A stretch of DNA of 16,353 nt from DATGKR01 sp035294565. Lineage in GTDB: Bacteria > Actinomycetota > Acidimicrobiia > Acidimicrobiales > Palsa-688. The notes below the pieces were generated by a model that worked only from the letters and a program-made list of their open reading frames with translations, had not been told where the DNA came from and did no database searches. The position numbers and the translations under genes are program-made. The DNA is taken from contig DATGKR010000025.1 of the NCBI GenBank assembly GCA_035294565.1, forward strand, positions 1 to 16,353, given 5' to 3'. Below are positions 1 to 6,837 of this stretch, piece after piece; positions within the stretch are counted from its first letter, which is position 1, and every line of letters starts with the position of its first letter.

Positions 1-229
1 CGACCGGGTAGACGTCGAAGGTCGCCTCCTGACTCGACGGGTTGGCGACGGTGACGCTCCCGCCGGCCGTGCCGCCGGCGGGGATCGCCGGCTGGAAGTA
101 GCCGAGCGGCCCGGGATTGGTGGGGATCAGGTTCGGCACGGCCGGCTGGGGCGAGGCGGCCGAGGCGGCAGGCGGCTGCAACGCGGCGAGGAGCAGGGCC
201 GCTGCCGCGGCCCTGCTCGCAAGCCTCAA
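1..229 (-). CDS. Secreted Ig-like protein, DUF916/WxL-interacting type, 5' part only
   Basis: This is an open frame that starts with TTG at 229 and runs off the left edge, so only the first 76 codons are present. The N-terminus reads as a signal peptide: basic residues (LRLASR), an Ala/Leu-rich core at about residues 7-16, and a likely cleavage after an AxA-type site near residue 24. The mature part is proline-rich and leads into a beta-strand pattern, SVTVANPSSQEATFDVYPV. That pattern resembles the first strands of DUF916-type domains (WxL-interacting protein, peptidoglycan-binding region). The gene follows the WxL-like gene by 16 bases on the same strand, which is the usual pairing of WxL and DUF916 proteins. 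I see no strong ribosome binding site, and a CTG one codon upstream is an alternative start, so translational coupling to the upstream gene is likely. The secreted nature is well supported. The family call rests on a short segment plus context. Confidence 0.6.
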   Translation of the reverse strand, partial: MRLASRAAAAALLLAALQPPAASAASPQPAVPNLIPTNPGPLGYFQPAIPAGGTAGGSVTVANPSSQEATFDVYPV

Positions 230-245
230 CAGTGGCAGTGCCGGG

Positions 246-1106
246 TCACGGCCCCGACACGATGCTGTAGGTGAGGGTTCCCGTGTAGGTCTTGGCCCAG
301 GAGTTCGAGTCGGCTGCGATCTGGACACCCGGGGCGGCAGTGTAGTAGCCGGTCCCGCTGGCGCCCTGGCCCACCGCGGCGGAGAGCACCTTGACCGCCC
401 CGGAGGTGTTCACCGTCCCCACCGTGCTGCCGGCGTTGATGGTCGCCCCGTTGCTGACGTAGGTGGGCGGGGGGCTGGTGGTGTTGGTCGAGGTGACTGC
501 GGTGGCGGCAGCGGTGTCCACGGTGAGGGCGCTTGCCGACTGCGTCCCGCAGAGGACGGTGTAGGTGTTCCCCACGCTGTAGGTGCTGGTGATGCTGAAG
601 TTGATGCTCAGCCCGTGGGTGCCGACACTGGCCGTGCCCGTGGTCGACGCCGTGCCGGTGCCCGACGCGTCGGTCGGGTCGCTCGAGGTGTAGCTGAAGG
701 CCACGACGTCCCCGAGCCCACCGGTGGTCACCTTGACGGTGTACTCGACGCCGTCGGCGGTGCCGGTGTAGGTACCCGCTGAGGCGCTGGCGAGGGCCGT
801 GGAGCCGGAGGCGGCCACCCAGGAGCCGGTGTAGTTGAGGGGCGACACGGCGACGGTGCCGTTCCACCCGTCGCCGGTGCCGGTGTCGTCCGCCCACTGC
901 GCCGACGGCAACGCGCCGGTGGCCGTGCCGCCGATCGCCGGCGCCAGGGCGGACATCGTGCCCACGTTCGAAACCGAAAGCGATCCTCCCAGTATCGAAG
1001 CGGACGTCGTGCCGCTCCCGGACGTGGCCGCCAGAGCGGCGGGGCCTGCGCCGAAGGCGGCGAGGACGAGGGCAGCGCCGGCCAGGGCATGGGGCTTGAG
1101 TCTCAT
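246..1106 (-). CDS. Secreted WxL-like surface protein with inserted middle domain
   Basis: This is a 286-residue exported protein. Residues 1-27 form a signal peptide ending in ALA-A. The segment around residues 72-90 (DDTGTGDGWNGTVAVSPL) matches the D-x-RGTGAGW-x-L-x-V block of WxL domains. The C-terminus, YTGTLTYSIVSGP, matches the closing YxGTxTWxLVxGP block. WxL domains bind peptidoglycan non-covalently on Gram-positive surfaces. Both WxL motifs are degenerate here: W81-N-G at the first and Y280-S-I at the second. Between the two blocks, about residues 100-210 form a Thr/Ser/Gly-rich beta insertion (GTYTGTADGVEYTVKV onward) that recalls repeats in flagellin or adhesin domains, followed by a TSPPPT linker. 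There is one cysteine (C187 or near it). A weak GAAGTGAG Shine-Dalgarno lies about 3-6 bases before the ATG. The product is probably a cell-wall surface protein acting with the downstream gene; its ligand is unknown. Confidence 0.7.
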   Translation of the reverse strand: MRLKPHALAGAALVLAAFGAGPAALAATSGSGTTSASILGGSLSVSNVGTMSALAPAIGGTATGALPSAQWADDTGTGDGWNGTVAVSPLNYTGSWVAASGSTALASASAGTYTGTADGVEYTVKVTTGGLGDVVAFSYTSSDPTDASGTGTASTTGTASVGTHGLSINFSITSTYSVGNTYTVLCGTQSASALTVDTAAATAVTSTNTTSPPPTYVSNGATINAGSTVGTVNTSGAVKVLSAAVGQGASGTGYYTAAPGVQIAADSNSWAKTYTGTLTYSIVSGP

Positions 1107-1276
1107 GGCTCACTTCGTCGGACCCGTCCGCCATTCCGTTGAGTGCCCCGAAGACCACGAATTACCGCCCTTTCGTGGATCAGCCGGGCGTATCCGAGGT
1201 TGCCGCCGTGTCCGCAACAGCGGGCACATGGGCACATCCCGGTGTAGTCGGGCAAAGGGGTATCCGAGGGCGGCCC
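1107..1276. other. Intergenic region upstream of the WxL-like gene
   Basis: These 170 bases separate the oxidoreductase stop from the WxL-like start, both on the minus strand. The region should hold the WxL promoter, but I see no clear -35/-10 pair. The 10-base direct repeat GTATCCGAGG occurs at 1190-1199 and 1260-1269. No hairpin followed by a T-run is visible, so termination of the oxidoreductase transcript is unexplained. Confidence 0.4.
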
Positions 1277-2314
1277 TCAGCCGAGGATCGCCTCGGCCAC
1301 CGTGCGCATCTCCTCGACCGTCCCGGCGCCGACGACGAGGGTGGTCACGCCGGCCTCCTCCCAGGCGGCCAGCTCGTCGCGGATCCGCTCCTTGGTCCCC
1401 ACCAGGGAGATGTCGGCCACCATCGATGATGGGACCGCCGCTGTGGCCTCCTGCCTCTTACCCTCGAAGAACAGGTCCTGGATCTGGTCGGTCTCCTTCT
1501 CGTAGCCCATCCTGGCAAACACGTTCTTGTGGAAGTTCACCTCCTTGGCGCCCATCCCGCCTATGTAGAAGGCGAGCATCGGCTTCATCGCCTCCAGGGC
1601 GGCGTCCCGGTCTTTGGTGACCACCACCTGGCAGTTGGTGGCCACCTCGAACTCCTCCGGGCGGCGGCGCGCCCCCGGGCGGGAGAAGCCCTCCGCCAGC
1701 CACGAGCGGTACATGGGGGCCGCCTTCGGCGAGAAGTAGATCGGCAGCCACCCGTCGGCGATCTCGGCGGTGAGGGCGACGTTCTTCGGGCCCTCGGCGC
1801 CGAGCAGGATCGGCAGGTCGGCGCGCAGGGGATGGACGATCGGGCGGAGCGGCTTGCCGAGGCCGGTGGAGCCCGGGCCTTCGTAGGGCAGCGGGAAGTG
1901 CGGGCCGGGGCTCGTCACCGGCGCCTGGCGGGCGAGGACCTGGCGGACGATGCCCACGTACTCGCGGGTGCGGGCGAGGGGCTTGGAGAACGGCTGCCCG
2001 TACCAGCCCTCGACCACCTGCGGGCCCGACAGGCCCAGCCCGAGGACCATCCGCCCTCCCGAGAGGTGGTCGATGGTGAGCGCGTGCATCGCCGTGGCAG
2101 TCGGAGTGCGGGCGGACATCTGCACTATCGACGTCCCGAGCTTGATCCTGGTGGTCGAGGCTCCCCACCAGGCAAGGGGGCTGAAGGCGTCCGACCCCCA
2201 GGCCTCGGCGGTGAAGGCGACGTCGAAGCCGAGCCTCTCCGCCTCGAGCACCTTGGCGAGGGCGTCGGCGGGGGGCTCTGCCCCCCAGTAACCAAGTTGC
2301 AGGCCCAGCTTCAC
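1277..2314 (-). CDS. LLM-class F420-dependent oxidoreductase (Rv3520c-like)
   Basis: This 345-residue protein has the TIM-barrel pattern of bacterial luciferase-like, coenzyme F420-dependent oxidoreductases: N-terminal MKLGLQLGYWG, AERLGFDVAFTAEAWGSDAF at about 25-44, and SGGRMVLGLGLSGPQVVEGWYG at about 86-106. The last block is typical of the TIGR03559/Rv3520c branch. Such enzymes move hydride between reduced F420 and an organic substrate in the cytoplasm; the substrate is unknown. Start: GTG at 2314, preceded by a strong AAGGAGGAGG Shine-Dalgarno, which decides the start. The gene is divergent from the OB-fold/thiolase operon and shares its promoter region, which contains a KstR-like palindrome. 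Co-regulation with lipid or steroid breakdown is therefore likely. Length is full for the family and no defect is visible. Confidence 0.9.
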   Translation of the reverse strand: MKLGLQLGYWGAEPPADALAKVLEAERLGFDVAFTAEAWGSDAFSPLAWWGASTTRIKLGTSIVQMSARTPTATAMHALTIDHLSGGRMVLGLGLSGPQVVEGWYGQPFSKPLARTREYVGIVRQVLARQAPVTSPGPHFPLPYEGPGSTGLGKPLRPIVHPLRADLPILLGAEGPKNVALTAEIADGWLPIYFSPKAAPMYRSWLAEGFSRPGARRRPEEFEVATNCQVVVTKDRDAALEAMKPMLAFYIGGMGAKEVNFHKNVFARMGYEKETDQIQDLFFEGKRQEATAAVPSSMVADISLVGTKERIRDELAAWEEAGVTTLVVGAGTVEEMRTVAEAILG

Positions 2315-2320
2315 TTCAGC

Positions 2321-2330
2321 CCTCCTCCTT
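2321..2330 (-). promoter_or_regulatory. Strong ribosome binding site of the oxidoreductase gene
   Basis: On the minus strand this reads AAGGAGGAGG and ends about six bases before the GTG start at 2314. It is the best Shine-Dalgarno match in the window and fixes GTG as the start. Confidence 0.8.
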
Positions 2331-2341
2331 GCCCCCGAAAG

Positions 2342-2355
2342 TAGAATGTGTTCTC
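2342..2355. promoter_or_regulatory. KstR-like operator in divergent promoter
   Basis: The sequence TAGAATGTGTTCTC is an imperfect inverted repeat in an otherwise GC-rich region. It matches 6 of 8 fixed positions of the KstR consensus TnnAACnnGTTnnA (from memory of the mycobacterial literature). Its location fits a shared operator. On the plus strand TAGAAT (2342-2347) is itself a TAnnnT -10 hexamer; on the minus strand TAAAAT (2361-2356) is a candidate -10 whose start point would fall inside the palindrome. A TetR-family repressor bound here would block both divergent genes. No regulator gene is in the window, so the identity of the binder is inference. Confidence 0.55.
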
Positions 2356-2364
2356 ATTTTAGGC

Positions 2365-2802
2365 GTGAGCGAACCGAGAGTCACCGTGACCAAGCTCGAG
2401 TTCCCCTACAGCCGCACCCTCGGCCCGGTGCTGGGGGCCTTCATCGGCGGCCTGCGGGAAGGCAAGCTGCTCGGGATCAGAGCAAGGGACGGGCGGGTCC
2501 TCGCCCCGCCGGTCGAGTACGACCCCGAGACCGGCGAGAGCCTCGGCTCGGAGATGGTCGCCCTCGGACCGGAAGGGACGGTCGTGGCGTGGACCTGGGT
2601 CGGCCAGCCGACGGCCAAGCACCCGCTCGGACGCCCCTTCTCCTTCGCCCTGGTGAAGCCCGACGGGGCCGACACCGCCATGGTCGGCCCGGTGGATGCA
2701 GGCTCCCCGGACTCCATGTCCACCGGGATGCGGGTGCGCGCCCGGTTCAACCCCGAGCCCAAGGGGCTCGTCACCGACCTGACGTGGGAGCCGGCGAGAT
2801 GA
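2365..2802 (+). CDS. OB-fold (DUF35-type) protein with degenerate zinc ribbon
   Basis: This 145-residue protein is of the OB-fold/DUF35 kind that partners thiolase-fold enzymes in lipid and steroid catabolism. Residues 20-35 (GPVLGAFIGGLREGKL) form the N-terminal helix typical of the family. Residues 37-60 (GIRARDGRVLAPPVEYDPETGE) align with the family zinc ribbon G-x-x-C-x-x-C-GRV-x-x-PP, but every cysteine is replaced; the protein has no cysteine at all. The OB barrel follows (about 62-145). I chose GTG at 2365; a GTG at 2386 with GAGAG five bases before it is a good alternative, and a TTG further upstream would run through the operator. The stop overlaps the next start by four bases (ATGA). 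In M. tuberculosis Rv3521 is, as I recall, about 300 residues and may represent this gene fused to the next one. Confidence 0.8.
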   Translation: MSEPRVTVTKLEFPYSRTLGPVLGAFIGGLREGKLLGIRARDGRVLAPPVEYDPETGESLGSEMVALGPEGTVVAWTWVGQPTAKHPLGRPFSFALVKPDGADTAMVGPVDAGSPDSMSTGMRVRARFNPEPKGLVTDLTWEPAR

Positions 2803-3341
2803 GCGCCCCGCCCAAGGAGCACCTCGTGATGGAGCACCTGGTCACCCTCACCTACCGGGAGAAGCTGACAGAGAACCTGAACCGCTTCGCCGACAACCTC
2901 CTCGAAGCGAGGATCGTCGGCCACAAGTGCCCCTCCTGCGGGCGGGTGTACGTACCGCCGAAGGGTTACTGCCCGCTGTGCGTGGTCGCCACCGGCAACA
3001 ACGACGAGGTCGAGCTGCCCGACCGGGGCACCCTCACCGGCTTCACGATCATCACCCCCGTCGCCTACTACGGCCAGCAGCAGACCGAGCCGTTCGTGTG
3101 GGCGTCCGTGCTCCTCGACGGGGCGGACACGCCGCTCACCGGGCAGAACATCACCGGCGTCCCCCACTCCGAGCTGCGGATGGGCCTTCGGGTCAAGGCC
3201 AGGTGGAAGCCGCGCGAGCAGCGGTCGGTGGAGGGCATGACCAACAGGGGCTGGGGTGGGTTCGGCGACGTCGTCGAGTCCTTCGAGGCGACCGGCGAGC
3301 CCGACGCCGGCGAAGAGGTCTACAAGGAGCACATCTTCTGA
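2799..3341 (+). CDS. Zinc-ribbon OB-fold (DUF35) protein
   Basis: This 180-residue protein has an N-terminal helix (EKLTENLNRFADNLLEARIVG, about 21-41), an intact rubredoxin-like zinc ribbon, and an OB-fold at about 70-150. The ribbon cysteines are C44, C47, C58 and C61, in CPSCGRVYVPPKGYCPLC. In the family, such proteins bind a thiolase-fold partner and help channel acyl-CoA substrates; ChsH2 and the Ltp2 partner are examples. The ATG overlaps the upstream stop by four bases, and the stop overlaps the next ATG by one base (TGATG), so it is translationally coupled on both sides. The C-terminus is acidic and ends in YKEHIF. It probably forms a heteromer with the preceding OB-fold protein and the two thiolase-fold proteins downstream. 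Confidence 0.88.
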   Translation: MSAPPKEHLVMEHLVTLTYREKLTENLNRFADNLLEARIVGHKCPSCGRVYVPPKGYCPLCVVATGNNDEVELPDRGTLTGFTIITPVAYYGQQQTEPFVWASVLLDGADTPLTGQNITGVPHSELRMGLRVKARWKPREQRSVEGMTNRGWGGFGDVVESFEATGEPDAGEEVYKEHIF

Positions 3342-4411
3342 TGGCCTCCTCCGACATCGCCGTCGTGGCGACCGCCCAGACCCCCTCGGTGCGCGAGGCC
3401 AACCCGAGCGAGGTGCAGCTGCTCGTGCCCACCATCGCCGCCGCCATCGAGAAGGCGGGGATCGAGCGCCGGGAGATCGGCTTCACCTGCGCGGGAAGCT
3501 GCGACTACCTGACCGGCGGGCCGTTCGCCTTCGTTTCCAACCTGGAGGCCGCCGGCGCCTGGCCGCCGATATCGGAGTCGCACGTCGAGGCCGACGGGGC
3601 GTGGGCGCTCTACGAGGCGTGGATGCGCCTCCACGAGGACGACATCGACGTCGCCCTGGCGTTCGGCTCGGGCAAGTCGTCCCCGTCGAACCCCGCCGAG
3701 GTGTGGGCCCAGCAGCTCGACCCCTACTACCTGGCGCCTCTCGGCCTGGACCCGGTCTCGCTGGCGGGGATCCAGGCCCAGGCGCTCCTCGCGTCGGGGA
3801 AGGCCACCGAGAGGGACTTCGCCGAGGTGGTCGCCGCATCTCGGCGCAACGCCAAGTCGAACCCCAACGCCCAGCTCTCCGGTGACTTCGACGTCGACGC
3901 CCTGCTCGCCGAGCCGTACTTCCGCCAGCCTCTGCGCAAGCACGACTGCCCGCCGATCTCCGACGGGGCGGTCGCCGTCGTCCTCGCCCGCGGCGAGCGG
4001 GCCCGTTCCATCGCGGCCGCGGCGGGGCGGCGCCCGGCGTGGATCAGGGGCATGGACCACCGCGTCGAGCCGCACCAGCCGGGCATGCGCGACCTCACCT
4101 CTTCGGCTTCGACCTCCCTCGCCGCGAGGAAGGCCGGCTACGACGGCGGGCCCCTCGACGTCGCCGAGCTCTGCTCGACGTTCAGCCCCCAGGAGCTCGT
4201 CCTGCGCTCTGCGCTCGGCCTGGGCGAGGAGGTCTCGGTCAACCCGTCGGGCGGGCCGCTCGCCGGGAACCCGATCATGGCAGTCGGCCTGGTCCGCATC
4301 GCCGAGGCGGCCGAGCGGGTCATGGACGGCTCCGCCGGCAGGGCCCTGGCGCACGCCACCGCCGGACCGCTGCTGCAACAGAACCTGGTCTGCCTGATGG
4401 AGGGTGAGTGA
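3341..4411 (+). CDS. ltp4: Thiolase-fold protein, Ltp4/Rv3522-like, catalytic residues absent
   Basis: This 356-residue protein has the two-halved thiolase fold of the sterol-carrier (SCP-x/lipid-transfer) branch. The usual nucleophile motif CASG is replaced by EADG (about E83-G86 in SHVEADGAWAL). The usual GHPxGATG is replaced by GNPIMAVG (N310). The loop SVNPSGGPLAGN (about 299-310) is retained, as in Ltp-type proteins. The C-terminus ATAGPLLQQNLVCL lacks the second thiolase cysteine. A claisen-type thiolysis is therefore unlikely. By analogy to Ltp2-DUF35, this is a subunit of an aldolase-type complex. The position corresponding to the candidate tyrosine of the next gene is C278 here, so this subunit may be non-catalytic. 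The start ATG overlaps the upstream stop (TGATG). The symbol rests on gene order and my memory of the Rv3522 length (354). Confidence 0.82.
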   Translation: MASSDIAVVATAQTPSVREANPSEVQLLVPTIAAAIEKAGIERREIGFTCAGSCDYLTGGPFAFVSNLEAAGAWPPISESHVEADGAWALYEAWMRLHEDDIDVALAFGSGKSSPSNPAEVWAQQLDPYYLAPLGLDPVSLAGIQAQALLASGKATERDFAEVVAASRRNAKSNPNAQLSGDFDVDALLAEPYFRQPLRKHDCPPISDGAVAVVLARGERARSIAAAAGRRPAWIRGMDHRVEPHQPGMRDLTSSASTSLAARKAGYDGGPLDVAELCSTFSPQELVLRSALGLGEEVSVNPSGGPLAGNPIMAVGLVRIAEAAERVMDGSAGRALAHATAGPLLQQNLVCLMEGE

Positions 4412-5559
4412 TGCGCGAACGCTGCGCCATCGTCGGCGTCGGCCAGACGCACTTCAAGAAGCGCCGCGACGACGTATCGATAGCCGGGCTCCTCCGCGAG
4501 GCGGTCGACCGCGCCCTGGAGGACGCCCAGCTCAGCCTCGCCGACGTCGACGCCGTCGTCATCGGCAAGGCACCGGACGCCTTCGAGGGGATCGTGATGC
4601 CCGAGCTCTTCCTCGCCGACGCCCTCGGCGCCGCCGGCAAGCCGCTGCTGCGGGTCCACACCGCAGGCTCGGTCGGCGGCTCCACGGTCGTCGTCGCCGC
4701 CCACCACGTTGTCGCCGGCATACACGGGACGGTCCTCGCCGTGGCCTGGGAGAAGCAGTCGGAGGGCAACGCCCAGTGGGGCCTGGCCGGCGGGCGGTCC
4801 GGGGGCATCGGCGCCGGAGGGGCGTTCGCCCCGTGGATGCGCGCCTACATACAGCAGTCCGGCGCCCCCGACTACATCGGCTGGATGGTGGCGGTCAAGG
4901 ACAGGCGCAACGCGGCGAAGAACCCCTACGCCCACCTGAAGATGCCCGACATCACCTTGGAAGAGGTGCGCGACTCGCCGATGCTGTGGGACCCGATCCG
5001 CTTCCAGGAGAGCTGCCCCTCCTCGGACGGGGCGTGCGCCGTGGTCCTCACCGCCGGAGGCCTGGTGGGCCGATCCCCCGGGCCCCCGGCGTGGATCCAC
5101 GCCCTCTCGGTGCGCAGCGAGCTGGGCAGCTTCCCGGGCCGCAACCCGGTCCGCCCCCAGGCCGGTGTCGACTGCGCCCACGACGTGTACCGCCAGACGG
5201 GCATCACCAACCCCCGCCAGGAGATCGACATGGCGGAGCTGTACGTGCCGTTCTCGTGGTACGAGCCGATGTGGCTGGAGGGCCACGACATCGCCGGACC
5301 GGGGGAGGGCTGGAAGATGGTCGACTCGGGTGAGACCGACATCGGAGGGGCGTTCCCCGTCAACCCGTCGGGCGGCGTGCTGTCCACCAACGCCATCGGG
5401 GCGTCGGGGATGGTCCGCTTCGCCGAGGCGGCCCTGCAGGTCCGGGGGCTGGCCGGCGAGCACCAGGTCGGCGAGGTGCACACCGCCCTCGCCCAGGCCT
5501 ACGGCGGGGCCGCCCAGTACTTCGCGATGGGCGTGCTGCGCGACACCCCGCCCGAGTAA
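4411..5559 (+). CDS. ltp3: Thiolase-fold aldolase-like protein, Ltp3/Rv3523-like
   Basis: This 382-residue thiolase-fold protein is of the non-specific lipid-transfer/SCP-x branch. N-terminal CAIVGVGQTHF begins the fold. The nucleophile region RVHTAGSVGGSTVVVA (about 81-96) has Thr84 where thiolases carry Cys. GHPxGATG is replaced by TNAIGASG (N327 for His). Tyr278 (in MAELYVPFSW) and Tyr364 (in AQAYGGAAQY) sit where the Ltp2 steroid side-chain aldolases carry catalytic tyrosines, so a retro-aldol role on a CoA thioester is plausible. This mapping is by eye. ATG at 4411 overlaps the upstream stop (TGATG); a GTG one codon earlier is also open. It is the last gene of the operon, and its stop lies only nine bases from the stop of the convergent amidohydrolase. 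The likely pathway is sterol or branched lipid breakdown. Confidence 0.84.
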   Translation: MRERCAIVGVGQTHFKKRRDDVSIAGLLREAVDRALEDAQLSLADVDAVVIGKAPDAFEGIVMPELFLADALGAAGKPLLRVHTAGSVGGSTVVVAAHHVVAGIHGTVLAVAWEKQSEGNAQWGLAGGRSGGIGAGGAFAPWMRAYIQQSGAPDYIGWMVAVKDRRNAAKNPYAHLKMPDITLEEVRDSPMLWDPIRFQESCPSSDGACAVVLTAGGLVGRSPGPPAWIHALSVRSELGSFPGRNPVRPQAGVDCAHDVYRQTGITNPRQEIDMAELYVPFSWYEPMWLEGHDIAGPGEGWKMVDSGETDIGGAFPVNPSGGVLSTNAIGASGMVRFAEAALQVRGLAGEHQVGEVHTALAQAYGGAAQYFAMGVLRDTPPE

Positions 5560-5568
5560 GAGCGGGAC

Positions 5569-6807
5569 TCAGGCGGCGGTGCCGGCGGCGCGTCGCAGCG
5601 CTTCGTTCGGGTTGTCCGGAAGCCGGTCGAGGGGACGGGCGATCTCCTCGACCGTCGGACCCACCCGGGCGGCCAGCGGGGCGAGCGCCTCCAGGTCGAA
5701 CCCGTAGAGGCGCGCCGCGTTCTCCCCCAGGATCCTCTGCAGGTCGGCCGGCTTCCAGCCCGAGAAAAGGAGCCGCAGGTGCTCGCGGGTGTAGGGGTAG
5801 GTGCCCTCGTCGTGGGGGTAGTCGGTGCCGAACATGAACCGGTCGGCGCCGACCACCTCGTAGGCGGCCACGTCGTCGGGACCGGGCTGGGAGACGCCCA
5901 TCCAGACGTTCTGGGCGAAGTACTCCGAGGGAAGACGGGGGAGCTTCTGGTCGTCGCCGTACTTGATCTCGCCGGTCTCCCCGGTGGTCTGGATCTGTCG
6001 GATCTGGGCGTCGAGCCGGCGCAGCAGGGGCGGCACCCACGCGCAGCCGGTCTCGGTGATCACCAGCTTCAGGCGCGGGAAACGCTCGAACACGCCGCCC
6101 AGGGTGAGGTGCACCAGTGGCCGCTGGGAGTAGAACGAGACTTCTGTTATGTAGAGGAGCATCGACACCGGGTACCGGCCGTAGTCGGGCGCCCCGGTGC
6201 CCCCGTGGACGTTGACCGGCACCTCCAGGTCCTGCAGCACCGCCCAGAGGCGGTCGTAGGCCGGGTCGTAGAGGGGCCGCATCCAGGTGGCGTCGGGCGG
6301 GATGTTGGGCAGCAGCACCCCCCCGCGAAGGCCGTGCTCGGCGATCCAGCGCACCTCCTCGATGGCGTCGTCGACGTCGTTCAAGAAGATCTGGCCGATG
6401 CCCGCCCGCCGCTCCGGGAAGTCGGCGCAGAAGTCGACCAGCCAGCGGTTGTGCGCCCTGATGCCCGCAAGGCGGTGCTCGTAGTCCTCCGGCTTGGGCG
6501 GCCCGGCGAAGAGGACGAACGAGGGGAAGAAGGGGGGGACGGTGTTGGGGAAGATCACCTCCCCGACGACCCCGTCGGCCTCCTGCTGGGAGTTGCGCAT
6601 GTCGTTGTCCCAGTTGCGGTAGCGGCGCTGGTCTCCGAGGTCCTTGAACGGGTTGCGGTAGCGGCCCCTCCACGCGTCGAAGTCGTCGAGGAAACGCTCC
6701 TCGAGGTACTCGCGGTAGGCCGCGTGGCTCCCCCCGGCGTGGCTGTCGGCGGTGATGACCGTGTAACGGCCCCCCGCCCGGTCGACCGTCTCGCATCCGC
6801 TGCTCAT
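5569..6807 (-). CDS. Amidohydrolase-2 family metal-dependent hydrolase
   Basis: This 412-residue TIM-barrel hydrolase is of the amidohydrolase-2 (ACMSD-like) family. Candidate metal and catalytic residues are D21 and H23 (ADSHAGG), H201 (VNVHGGTG), E252 (ITETG) and D329 with H332 (MFGTDYPHDEG). The first motif is D-S-H rather than the commoner H-x-H, as in the subgroup related to predicted 2-pyrone or decarboxylase-type enzymes. Family members hydrolyse or decarboxylate cyclic and aromatic intermediates; the substrate here is unknown. ATG at 6807 is chosen because a TACACT -10 hexamer ends six bases upstream, giving a leaderless transcript. A GTG at 6813 would then lie outside the message. 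A palindromic operator lies directly upstream, sharing its TAGAAT half-site with the operator of the oxidoreductase/ltp locus. Confidence 0.85.
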   Translation of the reverse strand: MSSGCETVDRAGGRYTVITADSHAGGSHAAYREYLEERFLDDFDAWRGRYRNPFKDLGDQRRYRNWDNDMRNSQQEADGVVGEVIFPNTVPPFFPSFVLFAGPPKPEDYEHRLAGIRAHNRWLVDFCADFPERRAGIGQIFLNDVDDAIEEVRWIAEHGLRGGVLLPNIPPDATWMRPLYDPAYDRLWAVLQDLEVPVNVHGGTGAPDYGRYPVSMLLYITEVSFYSQRPLVHLTLGGVFERFPRLKLVITETGCAWVPPLLRRLDAQIRQIQTTGETGEIKYGDDQKLPRLPSEYFAQNVWMGVSQPGPDDVAAYEVVGADRFMFGTDYPHDEGTYPYTREHLRLLFSGWKPADLQRILGENAARLYGFDLEALAPLAARVGPTVEEIARPLDRLPDNPNEALRRAAGTAA

Positions 6808-6813
6808 GCCCAC

Positions 6814-6819
6814 AGTGTA
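6814..6819 (-). promoter_or_regulatory. -10 element of leaderless amidohydrolase promoter
   Basis: The minus strand reads TACACT, then six bases, then ATG at 6807, so transcription would begin at or next to the start codon. A weak -35 (TTCTCC, 6842-6837) lies 17 bases upstream. Leaderless genes of this layout are common in actinobacteria. Confidence 0.5.
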
Positions 6820-6820
6820 A

Positions 6821-6837
6821 CTAGAATTTGGTTCTAG
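6821..6837. promoter_or_regulatory. Palindromic TetR-type operator candidate
   Basis: CTAGAATTTGGTTCTAG is a perfect inverted repeat with six-base arms (CTAGAA/TTCTAG) and a five-base centre. It fills the spacer between the candidate -35 and -10 of the amidohydrolase gene, a classic repressor position. Its TAGAAT and GTTCT halves match the site at 2342-2355 but with one extra central base. The stop codon of the upstream GH38 gene (TAG, 6836-6834) lies inside it. Confidence 0.55.

Noticed and set aside
117..782. Plus-strand open frame opposite the surface-protein genes
   Set aside because: Gly/Val/Arg-rich translation with no motif; the minus strand has signal peptides and WxL-like blocks.
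1190..1269. Two copies of GTATCCGAGG about 70 bases apart
   Set aside because: Too short and only two copies; no link to a promoter or other element could be shown.
2329..2364. Upstream TTG start of the first OB-fold gene
   Set aside because: It would place the operator and candidate -10 element inside the coding region; GTG at 2365 or 2386 gives a better family N-terminus.
4138..5481. Minus-strand open frame opposite the second thiolase-fold gene
   Set aside because: The composition is that of an antisense shadow, no recognisable motif is present, and the plus-strand gene is well supported.
6131..6146. TAGAACGAGACTTCTG, resembling the operator half-sites
   Set aside because: It lies within the amidohydrolase coding sequence, the spacing differs, and it encodes ordinary residues (SFYS region), so it is probably chance.
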